NCBI GenBank assembly: GCA_949987565.1
Contig: OX465120.1
Coordinates: 7,082,587-7,146,586, forward strand
Direction of reading: 5' to 3'
DNA length: 64,000 bases
Origin: Luidia sarsii
Taxonomy: Eukaryota; Echinodermata; Asteroidea; Paxillosida; Luidiidae
This document shows, piece after piece, positions 10,501 through 22,522 of this stretch. The notes under the pieces are model-generated. The model was not told the DNA's origin. It made no database searches and saw nothing but the letters and a program-made list of their open reading frames with translations. Position numbers and translations under genes: made by a program. Every line of letters begins with the position of its first letter. Within the stretch, counting starts at the first letter, position 1.

Positions 10501-13500
10501 TTTAGTGTGATACTTTCGTCCACATTGTTCAATTTGAAGAAAAGTCCTTATATCGTCGAAAACCGGTTATTGGAGGATACATGATCTAAAATCTCCTGAT
10601 GCACTTTAGCAGTGAGCCGACGTACAAACCATATTACACAAAGTCTGAGTACTAGACGTGCTTTGCCAAACACCAAAGTCCTGACGCGGTTATAGGTACA
10701 TTGTGTAAGCACGTGGACCAGTCACCAGTCTCACGAAAAGTATTATACCTGTACCCAAATCCAAGTGCTTTCATGGAACAGTTGGTGTGTTTGGCAAAGC
10801 ACGTCTAGTACCCACTCTTTGTGTAATATGGTTTGTACCGGTATGTGGGCTCATTGCTAAAGCGCATCAGGAGATTTTCCATTGCGTACAATTTCTGTAC
10901 ACATATTGCGTTTTGAACAACTCGACATGTCCGATGCCGACATAGGAATCATTTTGTGAGAATTGCAATCAAAAAATTAATCGTAAGTAGCGCTGAAGTA
11001 CCACTTGTTCGTCTTGACATACATGTACATATACAGGTGTAGAATCCGGCGGGTGCAGTTTCTTTTAATCTTTTGACGTGATTTTGGGCATTTTTAAAGG
11101 TCAACTGAAGTGCAAAAATTAGAAAATCCTGATTTGGCATTAAATATGTTCATCGTACATTATAATTCCAGATCAAACATATATATTTTGTGTTTTAGGC
11201 TTATTAGAAGCCTTTTTTAATTAATTAAAATTATGCTCACAACGAGTAGTTATTGAGGGCGCTGTACTTTATGTCACCGGATGAACGCAGAGATTTTTTT
11301 CTCTCCCCACGAAAGCCGTACTATGCACTTACATAGTCGGAGAGGTTCCCTGACGCGTTCAGTAGATAATGCACGTTTTTTTAGCTTGGCACCAGTCTTT
11401 TTCTCGGCAAGAAAAACCTGACAATTTTGTTGGCCGAGACGTCTTTCGACAAGCTTTTTCTTCGGAATCAGATGAATTCCCAGTCGATAACAGGGGTAGA
11501 GATTCTGAAAATAATTTTCCTATGGCCACCGATGGGAACACGTTGCCAAACCATACACGTATGAGCCAGGATGGTCTCCGTGAAAACAAGCTTCGAAATG
11601 GACACTGCACTGCACGATTTGACAGGTTGGATTTGACAGGTTGGATTATTTCGGTCGTGTCAGCGTGTTTTTTGACGTCCAAATGCGGCTTATTCTAGGA
11701 TCGCCAGGGTCTAAAATACATGTTTATTCCACTGCTGCAATCTTCAACAACGAATCTGGCTTGCGTGTCAACGGGTTTGTTGATATTTACTCCCGAAATC
11801 AGTTCTCTTGAAAAACGTGCACTGACTGTTGGTATATATTCAAACGTACAATACAATAGTTCCCCGACAAGAGTAATGCACTGAGTCTTCATCCAATGAC
11901 GTCACCAAGGACGTCCTCCATGGGGGCGTGGCTACTCCCCCTTCCAAACTTAAATTATTTTTTTACACTCTTTCCCATAGTTTTACTGACACCATAGTAT
12001 TATTTGAAATAATAAAAACGAATTCCAAAAATCATTGCAGAATGACCTTTAAGGCCATCTGCTAAGCATTTGTGTTTAACTATATAATCCGCGGTGGGAC
12101 ACTAGTGCGACAGATAAAAACAAAAATCATTTAAGAGGAGCTCATAAATTAACGTCCCAGTAAGTGGGACTAGGGATAACCTAGTCTTGGAATTTGAGAT
12201 CCAAAAGACAGATTTTGTTCTTGTCAGAATTGTACATGTATATATATATCTATTTGATTTATTTCAGCCTTCACCTTTCAATGAGTCTAGAAATTTTATA
12301 TAAATTTATATGCATTCACTAGTCATTTCTCTCGGTGCTTATACCTGGGTACCAATGATTTGCACTTTTTGCAGGTAAAGCTACTGACAATATTTTACGA
12401 CTGGTTCAGAAAGCAAGATCGCGGCTCCTGGGACCTTTCCATCCTTTCTTTGATCTCCATGGTTACATGAATGAGCGACTTCAGAAGGTGCTTCCAGAAA
12501 ACATTCATGAGTTAGCAGCTGGCAGACTGCACGTGTCATTGACCAGAGTGTGGGATCAATCCAACATCGTCGTGTCAGATTTCAAATCCAAGCAGGAAGT
12601 CATTGAGGTAGGTGTTTAATGACTCATCATTCCACATTGCTTTTGAATAAAATACAAATAACAACTTACAGATAGCACTATAAAGTATAGAAGGCTAGAT
12701 GTTCTCATGAGCTGTTAACTTTGCTGTCACCACAAAAATCACTGTGGGAATTCTGCTGAGAACTCAACTTGTATCATCCATGTAATGATGTATGTAACAA
12801 ATTCACCAAGAGTCTATTGAAAGAGTCTATTCAATGGAGACTCTATTCAATGGAGACTCTTTCAATGGTTCAATGGACATTCTTCTGGAAATACCCACAC
12901 GACCTATGGCTCTATCACTTAAGGCTGTTGTCGACAAGGCTTTTGTCAACATTGTTGTCGACAAAGACATATTCCGACAAGGTTTTTCGGTTGTCGACAA
13001 AAACAATAAGATACATTAGCCTGTATGTACCTCATAATTTATGAAAATGTTTGTTATAATTGGGTCAATAGCAAAGTGTTTTTTACATAACAAGGCTCAT
13101 AAAAATGTTTAAGATTTTTAATTTTGTGTTAACCTGTCTGTTATGCAACAAGTTTTGAGAGAGGAATATGCTGAAAGTGGTCACAAGTGATGACCAATTG
13201 TTGCCAATTCAATACCAAGCTGGTATTGGCATTGTTCAAACATACATGTACAAAAGTTGGTTCACTAGTATTCACAGAAAGGTTCCATTAAAAACATCCC
13301 ATATTGATTTAGATAACTGTTAGAAAAAAAATAGAAAAAAAGATACTGGTTATAGTTAGTTAATTTTATCACTTTTCTAAAGAGCAAGTGAAATTTGACA
13401 AGGTTTGAACACAGAAACCTGTTAGAACATGAATTGGAAATGGCAATCAGTCAATCACATGGACCCTGTTATTTCTACCTATCTTGCAGGCTGTCCTATG

Positions 13501-16500
13501 CAGTGCATTTGTTCCCTGTTACTCTGGACTCATACCTCCTACATTCAGAGGAACTGTAAGTACAAAGTTACTGTCAGGCATAACTCTCCTGAGTTAAGAC
13601 TTAGGCCGAGCCCATTGTGTATTAGAAATAAGAAGTTTTCTTTGCCGTTTTTCAAAATTGTTTTAAAGTTCCCAGTCAGTTAGATTATTATGACTTGAAT
13701 GTAAAAAGCTGCATCCACTTTGTGTGCTCCTCGAGCTGATGCAAACAGGTTTACAACAATTAGTTGTTTGCATCTGAATGAAAGCGGGGGGTTACCCTTG
13801 GAGATATACGGCAGTTAATGTTTGAATTGCTTCTGACTGGCGCCCCCACCCTGACAAAGACTACAGTAATTAGTTGACTATCTAAGGGCTGGATAGCTCA
13901 GAGTGTAAGAGTGCTGCCTCATTAATCCAGAGGTCTTGCGTTCACGTCCTGGTACATTCAAAGTTTTCTCTGCCAATTTTCAAAATTGTTTAAAAGTTCC
14001 CAGTTTTTCCTTTCTTTGTTTAATTATGAGTATGTTCATGCATTGACATACATGTAGGCCTATCGTCATTATGGTCAAATCTCATTCATGATAGGGCATG
14101 TTTTTTTGGTTGTCATTTTTTTGTATTCTGCAGAGATATTGGGATGGTGGTCTCAGCAATAACTGTCCGATCCTGAGTGAGGATACAGTGACTATTTGTC
14201 CCTTCTCAGGAGAGTTTGACATCTGTCCATCCTCCCAGGAGTTTGGTGATTACATGAGGTTCACTCCAGCTAATGTCAATGTCCATGTCACATCAACCAA
14301 TTTCTGGCGTTTGTCAAGAGCTTTGTACCCCCCAGAGCCTGAGAAACTGCGCAAGCTATGTCAGCAGGGCTATGATGATACGCTACGCTATCTGCAGTCA
14401 CATAGTAAGTTGCTCTCATTTCTCAACACATGTACATGAGTACAGTTGGAGTAGTTGAGGTGCACGTACATGAAAATCACAGATCACCCCATCCTTGACC
14501 AAGAGGTTTTCTTAGCATCCATGGATGAGTTGATTCTTTCAGACTACATTGTACATGGGGATGCAATGAGGATGCAGGGGTTAAAACCCCTAACATTCAA
14601 TCATTGATGTCATGTATTTTATATATTTGCTTTGTGCTGCAGTGAACCAACGGACCCAGTGAGGTGCAATGTTTACTTGCCGGGCTATCATTCACAAATG
14701 CACAGTATATTAACATGTACATGTACTTGTATGAAAAGAATGAACTGTGCATGCTATACATATATTTTGAGTTTTTGACAATATCACATCCATGAAGCCA
14801 AACCAGATTATTCCATGCTAAAACAAGCTGTTTTTTTTTAAATAGCATCAACCTTTGTCTCTGGAGGATTTTGCTATCCAGTACAGTTTGTTTATTATAT
14901 TGTGATGTAGATGACAAAATTTTATTTGCATTTTATGACTAGACGCAAGGATTTAGGCTGTTCTTTGCCTCAAATATTTGAATCTGATCATTGGTATTGA
15001 TCACCAAAATTGTGAACATAATCATTTTCACAAATATTAAGTTGCTTGCTTATTTTGGTGGTTTTGCAGCTGTGATTCCCTGCAATAGACATCTGGGCTT
15101 GAGCAGATCTCCATCAGTCAGTGGTCTGAATACTGAACGGCGCAAGTTATCCGATGCACAGATATCTCTACGCAATGCTCTGCTATCCAGATCCTCCCTG
15201 CACACCTTCAGTAGTGACTTACAATTACTTCAAGAAATATGTGAGTCCACTGAAGGCCAAACATGGGAAGATTGGAAAGATGAGGATTTCTTTGAAGATG
15301 AAGCAGATTGTGAGGATTGTAAGGTGCTTGCAGAGCAAACTATGCTGAAAGGAAGTCTACCTCCACCAGTTGTCAATGGTAAGTCCCTACACAGCTTACA
15401 CAAATTTTGCTTCATGCAGTTTAGTACGTGTTTACACACAAACACAGGGCTGTATAGGTGCCCATTTAGTGTTTGACATTTTTCTGAAAAGGGCAATATT
15501 TGTATTTCAGGTTTTTTCCTTAGTACCAGCATTTTAACGCAGGAAAAAAAGAAAAGGTTTTCATTTTAATTGCCAAACTCCCACATTCTTGCTAGATGAT
15601 CTACACATAAAACAGTTATGAAGATAATTAAATTAGTGGTGGTTGTGTGTACAGAATTTACATTGAGATTCAGAGCAAGGTATGATTGGGAGGGACTTTT
15701 GTAACCAGTGAAAACATTGCAACTTAAATGAGTTAGGCACAGTCAGGCAGAAAACATGACTGGTGAACTCAGAAATGTTATCAGCAATTGTATTCCTTTG
15801 CTGGATCTTAATGTATAATTTAAACACAAAGAAACTAATAAGAAATAAGGAAATGAGGTTAGATATTGTTAATATTATCTTGATTGCAGTACACAATTTT
15901 AGATTACCAGACAGTGAGCCCAATATTCTTTGCTGTATTGATGTAAAGTCTTTGTTCTTGATACAGCTATCAGGGAAGCCATTATGCTAGACAACACCTT
16001 TCTCAATTACTTATTCAAGTTCAAGATGATTAAAGCAGCATCCTTCATGGCTCTGCCGTATGTCATTACATTGGAGACAATGGCACAGTTTACACTCAGG
16101 TTAGTTGCTCTCTAAAGGATTACCCCTAATTCTAATTATCAACCAATCTCAACAAATGTACTGGACCTGATGTTACAATCCTATGCATGAAGCAGAAATG
16201 CCACAGAATGCTTGTGGGAAATAATGGAGAGAACCATCAATCCTTCTCAATTGTTGAGATTTATAATACAGTGTACATGCACATGTATGTCCATAAATCC
16301 ATGTGTACATGCATTAGTCAGTAATTACCGATAGTACACTTGGTGAACACTTCAGCATTACATTGAAGCATTTTTAGACCTACAGTGATAGGAACTGTTC
16401 CATGGTTTTGAGTAAATAAGTAGCTCAGATGGGAAAGTGCTGGTATGTTAATCCAGAGGGCTCGGGTTCAAATCCTGGTCCAGTCAAAGTTGTCTTTGTC

Positions 16501-17571
16501 TTTTTTTCAATTTGTTCAAAAGTTCCCAGTCAGTTTTTCCTTTGTTCATTTTACTTAATAAGTCTGAGATATTAATTATTAAAAAAAAATAAAGGAAACA
16601 AAAGTACTTTACTCAAAAGTACCAAAGAAAATTTGATGAGACCAGTACTTGAACCCAAGACCTGTGCCTTAACATACTAGTGCTCTAACCACCTGAGCTA
16701 TCCAGCCCTTAGATGGTGCCCTTCCCTAATAGTCAACCAGTCTTTGCTGGGCTGGAAGCATCAGTTGGAATTTTAGAATGGGGCATTAAAAAGTGAAAAG
16801 GTGAAGCTTACTCAATCATTTTGAAATCTTTAGTTAGAGATTTGCCCCACAAGTGTTCGATGACCGAGTGGCCTGTAGACTGATATTCTGATAATTCATT
16901 TGCCTCTGTGTGATTGCATGTAGGTTTGCTAGGAGGATACCCAGGGTCGGTAATGATGTCTATTACATTTGGCAGCAGATGTTAGGTGTATTCAGACACT
17001 TACTAAGACACTCACCTCAACATGGCTTCCTATCAAGGTCAGTATATTCTTTATCTTTGTGTATTAGCTGCATAAGCCTTTTGAGATAGGTATGGCCATT
17101 ATTAAGTATTTTTCATGAAAACAACTAGTTTGCATTGTGCACCTCTAAACTTGTCTTGTCCAGTCGGATTTCTCTGAACACATCTTGTACGCAATTCATT
17201 ACAGGTTAACAGTTGGACAGAAGAAGCAGTTACTGGCAACAGTCCATGGTGAGATGCACTACCAAGATGCATGTGAGCATAAGATGGCCAAGTTGCATCA
17301 TCAACTTGGATACCATGGGCAGTACACCCTGGGACAAGAACCATTGCCAGACTTTGTCCAAGATACATGTACTTTTGACTTGTGTGAAGATGTTTTCTTT
17401 GATCTCAGGCCAAGAAGCACATCTCAGTTCCATGATCAATATTGCAGCAATGCATATGACAGTTTTGAGCATGTGGTAAAAATGAGTGTTGAGATGGAAG
17501 ATGTTGTTGCCTTTCACTACCTCCAAGAATCTAATATTGATATACCAATGTGCACTTGTGAAATCAGATAG
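7559..17571 (+). CDS. PNPLA2: Patatin-like phospholipase, ATGL/adiponutrin type (PNPLA2-like), 8 coding exons
   Basis: Predicted triacylglycerol lipase/acylhydrolase acting at lipid droplets. Exons: 7559-7715, 12375-12607, 13490-13555, 14134-14404, 15070-15378, 15967-16099, 16924-17037, 17205-17571. All introns are GT-AG and phases agree, giving 549 residues (human ATGL has about 504). Seen directly: oxyanion-hole GCGFLG at residues 7-12, nucleophile motif GASAG with Ser37, and catalytic Asp156 in DGG; the Ser-Asp spacing (119) equals that of human ATGL (Ser47/Asp166). Exons 2-4 carry family stretches such as LGPFHPFFDL, GRLHVSLTRVWD and PFSGEFDICPS. Exons 6-7 encode a hydrophobic, then W- and R-rich tail resembling the ATGL droplet-binding region. 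The ATG is in good context (AGGATGG) with an in-frame TGA at 7514. Residues about 243-345 (exon 5) are a less conserved acidic linker. Which paralogue (PNPLA2, 3 or 5) it represents is an inference; the symbol denotes the nearest type. Confidence 0.93.
7810..7979. mobile_element. Palindromic MULE-like MITE, 170 bp, with perfect 9-bp duplication
   Basis: Two arms of about 85 bp in inverted orientation, with termini TAGTCCGAG and CTCGGACTA. Perfect 9-bp flanking repeat GATTGTGTC at 7801-7809 and 7980-7988. It lies in intron 1 of the lipase gene, about 95 bp past the exon 1 donor. Confidence 0.85.
8230..8912. repeat. Inverted repeat pair (about 82-bp arms) around a 520-bp spacer
   Basis: 8230-8311 and 8831-8912 are near-perfect reverse complements, sharing AACTGCGCAAGCGCGAGGAC and GGCTATTGTTACGGCAGCCG. 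No flanking duplication or ORF was found. It lies in lipase intron 1 and may be the core of an unrecognised foldback element. Confidence 0.65.
9345..9460 (+). mobile_element. Penelope 3' unit, degenerate
   Basis: Carries GGTCCTGCTAGGATCAAAAA and the CAGGCCCACTGAATTTTAAG tail. It lies just upstream of foldback copy c in lipase intron 1. Confidence 0.65.
9542..10580 (+). mobile_element. 1-kb foldback family, copy c
   Basis: Begins GTATCGTGGGAACCCCCG and ends CCGGTTATTGGAGGATAC. The termini are imperfect inverted repeats, and ATGAT occurs on both sides (9537-9541, 10581-10585), a possible 5-bp duplication. The interior coding-like stretch has a stop (TCTTGAGTG) where copy d reads TCTGGAGTG. Confidence 0.8.
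10586..12140 (-). mobile_element. hAT-like element related to 853-1290, rearranged and interrupted
   Basis: 10795-11097 plus 12049-12140 is a diverged antisense copy of the element at 853-1290, with a further inverted duplication of its inner part at 10586-10690. A 951-bp element has inserted at a TTAA (11098-12048). Confidence 0.7.
11098..12048. mobile_element. TTAA-inserted (piggyBac-like) non-autonomous element, 951 bp
   Basis: Short inverted termini AGGTCA and TGACCT are flanked by TTAA (11094-11097 and 12049-12052). The homologous site near 939 in the hAT-like element has one uninterrupted TTAA, confirming insertion and a 4-bp duplication. TTAA targets are typical of piggyBac. Overlapping frames at 11359-11698 are open on both strands but not recognised. 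Confidence 0.78.
12825..12922 (+). pseudogene. Fragment of Penelope GIY-YIG-proximal coding sequence
   Basis: CATTCTTCTGG..TACCCACACGAC..TATGGCTCTATCAC matches 62665-62707 of the Penelope remnant. Its 5' side carries a micro-duplication (CTATTCAATGGAGACT twice). It lies in lipase intron 2; too short to encode anything. Confidence 0.65.
13630..14025 (+). repeat. tRNA-derived SINE, long form
   Basis: Order seen: a shared 60-bp segment ending AAAGTTCCCAG, a body starting AAAGCTGCATCCACTTTGTG and ending GACTATCTAAG, a tRNA-like head GGGCTGGATAGCTCAGAG..., then the same 60-bp segment again. The A-box-like TAGCTCAGA and B-box-like GCGTTCACGTCC indicate tRNA ancestry. It lies in lipase intron 3. 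Confidence 0.75.
16425..16800. repeat. Inverted pair of SINE copies
   Basis: 16425-16560 is a sense tRNA-like head plus tail (GGGTTCAAATCCTGG B box); 16595-16800 is an antisense tail, head and part of the body. They face each other across an A-rich spacer in lipase intron 6. Confidence 0.75.
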
Positions 17572-18720
17572 CAGTTATCCCTTCCAATTAAGCAATCAAC
17601 ATTTGTAGTAAACCGTGGACTGGACCAAGTCTAGTGATTTCAGTGTCAGTCTAATAATTATGGTGTGTCCACACTGGACCAGCTGTCTGGAGCATTGTTC
17701 TTGCACAATGAAGAAAGGTGGCACACAAAGATCACAGTTTATGTCCGATTGAGATTGCAAGTTTTAATTTGTATTACTTTATTACTGACATTTCCTGAAG
17801 AAATGCCTGATCACATTTTTGCTGAAACGAAAGGAAGTCTCGTGCCTGTACATATACAAATAGTATACAAAACTTTCTGAGCACAAAACTCTTTTAGAGG
17901 CCAGTAAAACTGTGCAGGTCTAGTACGAGTCTTCGTGCAAAAGACCTGTTTTCCAAAACCTTTTTAATGAGGAAAATTGTCTCCCACAATTGCTTTGAGG
18001 GATGGAATACATCGGGGATAATTTATGTAGCTTAAGACTAGACTAAGTGATGCAATATCATGGTGTAAGCATGGTACATGTATACATGTACACATGTATA
18101 TACATGTATGAAGGATAATACACCTACATGTACACCTGTACATGTACAAGCATATGCAGGGTGCTGTAGCTACCTACAAGTGTTCACCTCACGTGGCAAT
18201 CAGACCAGACCCATGTGAGGAGATTCTAATGTAAACATTGCTTTCTGTAATGTGGTATTAACAAGATTGAACAATGACATGATAAAACCTTCCACGTGGC
18301 CTATGCACGTTCTGGTCATTCTTTCCTATACTTGTCATACATGCACCCATGTATTTCTCAGGGTTTATGTGATCTCTGTATACCAGCTGGAAAGTACTGG
18401 AGTGATCATAAAAAGCATGGAAGTAAAGACAATGGGTTATAATATTGGGTTGACATGACAATCAGACTTGCTGCTGATTGCACACCTGGCTTGAGATTGC
18501 CTGACAGATCCACAGATGTTGAATTTGGGGTTTTTAGCATCAAAGGTTTACACTCGTGGTTCCCTAAATTCACTTTTATTTTAACTGCTTTACGTATTTA
18601 TGTTTATTACTACCTCCAGCCTTTCTCATTATAAGATTTGTTCTGAATAATTTGATGGCACTGGTTGTTTTATTGAAGGTGAATCAATTATCATGCCCAC
18701 ATGTTCAGGGTAGCTTCTTC
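17572..18720. other. Presumed 3' UTR / intergenic sequence after the lipase gene
   Basis: AT-rich, no repeat family identified apart from a small ACATGT cluster at 18070-18150. No exon signals were recognised. Confidence 0.4.
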
Positions 18721-18724
18721 ACAT

Positions 18725-19135
18725 AGAAAGGAAAACAAAGGAAAGGCTGACCAGGAACTTTTGAACAATTTTGACAAAAATGGCAAAGAAATCATTGACT
18801 GGACCAGGACTTGAACCTGAGACCTCTGGTTTTGCATACCGACACTCTTACCATCTTAGCTATCCAGCCCTTACATGGTGGCCTCCCAAATAGTCAACTA
18901 GTCTTTGCTGGGTGGGGTTGCCAGTCAGAAACAATCCAACCATTAACTGATGTATTTCTCCAGGGATCACACCCCCATTTGCATTCAGATACAAAAACAA
19001 ATAATTGTTGTAAGTCTGGCTGCAGCAGGTGGAAATCATACAAAGTGGATGCAGCTTTTTCAATTAATTATGTCAAACAAATAAAGGAAAAACTTACTGA
19101 GAACTTTTTAGCTCTTTGAAAATGGTGTAGGAAAA
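18725..19135 (-). repeat. tRNA-derived SINE, long form (antisense)
   Basis: Antisense order is tail, tRNA-like head (GGACTTGAACCTGAGACC is its B-box side), body, then the tail segment again. It therefore has the same flanking 60-bp repeat as the copy at 13630. Confidence 0.75.
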
Positions 19136-19852
19136 TTTAACTTGCATTAAAAGGCTTTATAGAATCAATTTTACATGATTTTAAAGTAACAATCATTCAC
19201 AAATTGGGCAAAACAAATATGTTTGATGTCCTTGATAAAGTTTGTAGCACAGGGCATGGATTTACTGAACATGTGTGGTGTACTTGCAGTTTTATACTTG
19301 CAAAACTATCATTGGAGGGACTGTGATTTGATGAGGGTAATTTTCTATGATGATGCAATAAGTATGAAGAGATTGTGTTTTAATGAACAGAACCAACTAG
19401 TGAGTACTTTGAATTGTGTGATTGTACATAAGGGTGCTTTTGCAAGCGTGTGAAAACATATTTTTTATACATTTAAATCCCAAATTATTGTATATTAGGT
19501 TTTCATGAATGCTGTCTCACCAGCTTTTATCAGAATTATCTACAAGTATAGTATATAAGCCTTTAAGTGTAAATTGTTATGAATTGCTATTAATATTATG
19601 AGGTCAGAAGTTTTAAGTTTTCTCAGGAATGCATTGTTCCGAGGAAAAGTATTTTTGGTATTACTGTTATACTTTTTTAATACTATATAATGTAATACTA
19701 ATATAATGTGTGCTTTATATTACCATCCAAGGTATTAACATTCAAAATGTCAAAGCAAGAAAATGCATCCACAAGTATATCTTGTGCCAATGCACTATAA
19801 AAATGAATATCCTTGTAAAATTCAGGAATTGAAAATTTAAATGTTAACATTT

Positions 19853-20800
19853 TGACAAAGTTGGAAAAAGACAACTTTGAATGGACCGGGACTTAAACCA
19901 AAGACCTCTGGTGTTGCGTACCAACACTTACCCACTTTGCACCGGGACCTCCAAAATCAGAGCTCCATTGGCTTGACTATGCGATGGGGCCCTCCGAATC
20001 CGGGCACAACTATTGTCCACATTCTAAACAAAGACTCTTTTCAGCTTAGAACAAAGCAATACGAATCAACACAAGTTGCCACATGAATTGCTAGATTAGC
20101 AGCAGTAATTGTGCAATTGTCGGACCTTTACTGTGGATGATCGAGAAATACCGCGCTGCTGCTGAAAGCACGCAGGGGACATTGTGTTGGCATGCCACAC
20201 AGCCCAATGGTCGTCGGTCAGGCAGTGGAATTCCCCCCACATTCTTCACCGCAATCTGTAAGCTCAGTTTGGGCCGACCAACTCCAAGATTTGACTGCCT
20301 GGAGTGGAGGCTGGAGTCTGCGGTCAGGGATTGTCAGTACCACACGCACACGTCCGTTATGCTCCATTGACGACGCACAATGGACCCTTTTTCGAACGTA
20401 TAATCTCTTGACAAAAGCCACCACAATGTCCGAATTGTAACAGGTTTTATTCTCTAGTATACCCTTATTGATTTATTTCACAGAAATATATTGTTCCGAT
20501 TGTTTTAGCAAGATTTGAAATTGATACAGTTCAAAAACTCCCGTATGGCAGAAATGGGCACTGGAAAAAGACCCGGCGCGAAGTGGTTAACCCATCTGAG
20601 CTATCCAGCCCTTAGATGTTGGCCTCCCAAATAGTCAACTAGTCTTGGCTGGGATGGGGCACCAGTCAGAAGCAGTTCAGCTGTACATGTATATCTCCAG
20701 GGATCACACCCCCGCTTTCATTCGGATTAAAACAACCAACTGTTGTAACCCTGGCTACAGCAGCTCCGGGATCACACAAAGTGGATGCAGTTGTTAGTTT
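19853..20800 (-). repeat. tRNA-derived SINE split by a TTAA-inserted element
   Basis: Tail and half of the head lie at 19853-19931. The rest of the head (GAGCTATCCAGCCCTTAGAT) and the body resume at 20587-20800. Removing 19932-20586 restores a continuous head. Confidence 0.78.
19932..20586. mobile_element. TTAA-inserted TIR element, 655 bp
   Basis: Inverted termini are CCACTTTGCACCGGG and CCCGGCGCGAAGTGG, flanked by TTAC (19928-19931, presumably mutated TTAA) and TTAA (20587-20590). It is inserted in a SINE. A second copy lies at 23959-24470 and an internally deleted antisense piece near 55455-55560. No transposase. Confidence 0.78.
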
Positions 20801-20930
20801 TATTCCATTGGATACCTTGACCTATACTGCCTTTATAGATGCCTTTGAATTGTGTGATTGCATTCCATATACAATTTATACAAGCCCAAGGCCCAACATT
20901 GGGCTATGTTGAAATTGGACTAATGTGAAG

Positions 20931-20936
20931 AATAAA
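20931..20936 (+). terminator. Candidate poly(A) signal for the PNPLA2-like gene
   Basis: AATAAA lies 3.4 kb past the stop codon, in sequence not assigned to a repeat. No canonical AATAAA was noticed in the first 1.4 kb after the stop; one at about 19081 is inside a SINE. A 3' UTR this long would contain SINEs, so the assignment is tentative. Confidence 0.3.
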
Positions 20937-21066
20937 ATTCATGCCTGGACACAGTAAACAAATATGGCTTGTGTGGTAATTTATCTGTGTATTATTTGAC
21001 CCTTTGGCACACCAGATAAAAGCAGTGTACACAGTCACCAAGCAATTATAACAGAGGTCAACAAAC

Positions 21067-21072
21067 TTTATT
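21067..21072 (-). terminator. DNAI7: Candidate poly(A) signal for DNAI7
   Basis: TTTATT on the + strand reads AATAAA on the - strand, 1.45 kb past the DNAI7 stop. The stretch between stop and signal is AT-rich and free of the repeat families seen elsewhere, as expected for a 3' UTR. A second AATAAA on the same strand (21765-21770) would give a shorter UTR. Confidence 0.4.
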
Positions 21073-22522
21073 ACTCACTGCAACTCCTTATACTGTAATA
21101 TAAAATCTAGTTAATAAAATATAAGTATTCCACATTTTGTGTTCAAGGTGATAAGATAAAAATGGACGGCATATCAACATTAAAAAAAAATTAAATTTCA
21201 AATTGTTGAATGAAAACTTGATTAATTAAAAAGATATTAAGACTGAATTTCAATGAGGGTTGGCACTGCTCAATGAGCAAACCCTCGTTGAATTGCATTC
21301 TCCTCGATGCAAACATCATGATATACATATGAAGACTGGATTTCACTTGGCAGTTTGTATAAATCCACAGGAGGTTCAAAAACAAATATGAAACAAAAAC
21401 ATCTACAGGAAGAAAAATTCAGTAATTCTTAATGTAAATATCAAATAACATGAATCAATAGTTCAATTTCATCAACCTTTCACATTGTGCAAATCTCAGA
21501 AACCAAGCAACTGTCATAATCCTGTCAATATAAAAGAAATCCAATTAATCAAATCCAACAACAAATTAAATATTATATGATCAAACTAAGCTCAAATTGT
21601 TATTAGGAATAAAGTGATCAACTCAAAGTGGCCAAACAATTTAACATTTTGTAAACATTACCAGAACATAAGGGCAACACCTTGCACAATGGATACAGTA
21701 GTGCTTTATGTGGACTAACATTCAAGTCCATTGCAATGACCAATTTGCAGTGCTATACATCCTGTTTATTACATCCATTACAAAACAGAGGAAAAGTAGA
21801 GCATGTGACCATTCAGCACGTTGATATGCCTCTATAGATTTAGTTGTAACATTTAATAAAGACAAAGACATATCTGTATTTCCCCATAAGACACAAGCTT
21901 TTCATATTGGCATACTGTATGTGATGGGTGCTATGCAATTATGCATTACTATGCATTTTGAGTTCACAAAAATACTGCTGAATGTCTTAAAGTAGTGATC
22001 AGAACCGGTCTGTTACATGTCTGAACATTAATGCAAAGTACCCACAAATACTCCACATGTAACCATGGCATACAACATGAGTATACAATACACAACACAG
22101 AACAATGGAGTTGGTATTTGCCAACTTTGAGACTGGGGAAGAAATTAACGTTGAAATCAAACATTGATAAGATTATTTACATTAACAGCTAAAAGCCAAT
22201 CACCTTATGTAATATGAATTATGAAACATGTATCACACCAAGCAGTGTGGTGTCAACTAGCAGCAATGTGGGCTGCAGGAATACCACATCATCTATATCA
22301 TCTGATTATGACAAGTAACATTCTCATAAATTATATCAATACTGTATTGATTTAACCAACTTTTCTTCTGGTGGGTAATAATGTCAACTACGTTGCCAGT
22401 AATGGTGTACACTGCCTCATGTGGAATGCCTTCCTTCATATATGACAGGCGTATCATCATTAAATGATCAAGTAAATTTTTTTGAGAATTTTTACATCTA
22501 CAGGAATCCATGGTGGTTGCAG

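Larger units (their letters stand above)
20801..22522. other. Intergenic / DNAI7 3' UTR interval
   Basis: AT-rich, with no recognised transposon family. It contains the opposed candidate poly(A) signals of the two convergent genes. Confidence 0.4.

Noticed and set aside
16425..16500. tRNA-like cloverleaf pieces with A and B boxes
   Set aside because: They recur in at least nine places joined to the same body and tail, so they are SINE heads and not functional tRNA genes.
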